Below, piece after piece: positions 39,574 through 39,639 of a DNA stretch of 39,639 nt. Every line of letters starts with the position of its first letter. Position 1 is the stretch's first letter. The stretch is from an uncultured Lachnospiraceae bacterium (GTDB taxonomy: Bacteria; Bacillota; Clostridia; Lachnospirales; Lachnospiraceae): the NCBI GenBank assembly GCA_910585205.1, contig CAJUCC010000027.1, positions 1-39,639 of the forward strand, in the 5' to 3' direction. Below the pieces are notes generated by a model, which was given only the letters and a program-made list of their open reading frames with translations, made no database searches and was not told the origin of the DNA. Both the position numbers and the translations under genes were made by a program.

Positions 39574-39639
39574 ATGTCTAAATGTAAGGTAATCGCCCTT
39601 GCAAACCAGAAAGGCGGAACGGGTTATGAAAAGCTATAC
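39574..39639 (+). CDS. ParA/Soj-type ATPase start, cut or disrupted at the window edge
   Basis: ATG at 39574 (or GTG directly before, at 39571) follows a very strong AAAGGAGGT. The 22 residues read SKCKVIALANQKGGTG, the classic ParA N-terminus with the deviant Walker A KGGTGKT, but the next residue is Y instead of K and the frame continues YEKLY to the last base. ParA-type ATPases segregate plasmids and conjugative elements. Either the gene is disrupted here or the last ~18 bases are not contiguous with it in reality. Codon use is closer to gut conjugative elements than to the AT-rich cargo. Confidence 0.7.
   Translation, partial: MSKCKVIALANQKGGTGYEKLY

Larger units (their letters stand above)
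35021..39639. mobile_element. Integrated mobile element, left part (right end outside window)
   Basis: Sequence from the uvrB break to the window end is foreign. Base composition falls abruptly to AT-rich, codon use differs from all upstream genes, and the content changes from conserved chromosomal genes to a helicase-nuclease, a DNA methyltransferase and a ParA start. The DNA just before ParA and the ParA N-terminus (SKCKVIALANQKGGTG) look like those of integrative conjugative elements of gut Clostridia. No integrase or transposase gene is inside the window, so the element type is inferred. Confidence 0.75.

Noticed and set aside
1..39639. CRISPR array
   Set aside because: No regularly spaced direct repeats were found anywhere in the window.

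Overview
The window comes from a Firmicute of the class Clostridia, most likely a Lachnospiraceae-type gut anaerobe. This rests on gene order and family content: the dnaK-dnaJ then prmA-rsmE-cysteine desulfurase-thiI order, the ireB-ruvX-DUF1292-rnjA-ylbF-mltG-like-trmR-trhP run, a type III glutamine synthetase, a DUF4474 protein, and ftsEX followed by a secreted M23 protein and a CtpA protease. Strong GGAGG-type ribosome binding sites, frequent GTG/TTG starts and TTGCAN/TATAAT-type promoters fit. No species name can be justified from sequence alone.

Layout. 1-5836 (+): 3' part of dnaK, dnaJ, a YfhO-family membrane protein and two small membrane proteins with probable PH-like domains, closed by a bidirectional terminator. 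5932-7748 (-): a translationally coupled pair, a DUF4474 protein and a metallophosphoesterase. 8008-13094 (+): translation and sulfur-trafficking genes prmA, rsmE, cysteine desulfurase, thiI and an unknown membrane protein. 13113-13343 (-): an HPr-like protein whose terminator lies inside the 3' end of the convergent gene. 13446-20426 (+): RNA-modification and RNA-turnover genes mtaB, ireB, ruvX, DUF1292, rnjA, ylbF-like, mltG-like, trmR and trhP. 20470-22777: glnN (GSIII) behind a probable transcription-attenuation leader. 22854-23026: tRNA-Gln(CUG) with its own promoter and terminator. 23077-27710: a LacI-type regulator, acyl-ACP thioesterase, CvfB-like protein, a second HPr-like protein, a CPBP protease and a divergent TagA-like protein. 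27983-33219: a CdaR/PucR-type regulator followed by the cell-division peptidoglycan module ftsE-ftsX-M23 activator-ctpA. 33272-34549: a histidyl-tRNA synthetase-type protein.

The striking part is the end. uvrB keeps its LexA-type box, promoter, RBS and first 90 codons (34751-35023), then its reading frame breaks off where uvrB normally continues. From there the sequence becomes very AT-rich and unlike the host. The junction carries an inverted repeat with a 6-bp spacer, TGTCTCC-TAATTT-GGGGACA, as expected for a tyrosine-recombinase crossover site. The foreign DNA carries a two-gene unit: a 926-aa SF1A helicase fused to a RecB/AddB-like nuclease with four cysteines placed as for an Fe-S cluster, and a 439-aa SPPY-type DNA methyltransferase. 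A terminator and the start of a ParA gene follow; that ParA leaves the family consensus exactly at the Walker A lysine, at the window edge.

The best candidate for an undescribed system is this helicase-nuclease plus methyltransferase pair. I infer a modification-based DNA defence or restriction-like function. It sits co-directionally behind an SOS-type promoter in a broken host repair gene, so it could be switched on by DNA damage. The rest of the window is mostly conserved housekeeping DNA, with several regulatory details worth checking: the glnN leader, the embedded terminator, the catalytically empty HPr folds and the operator-like repeats before the CdaR-type gene.
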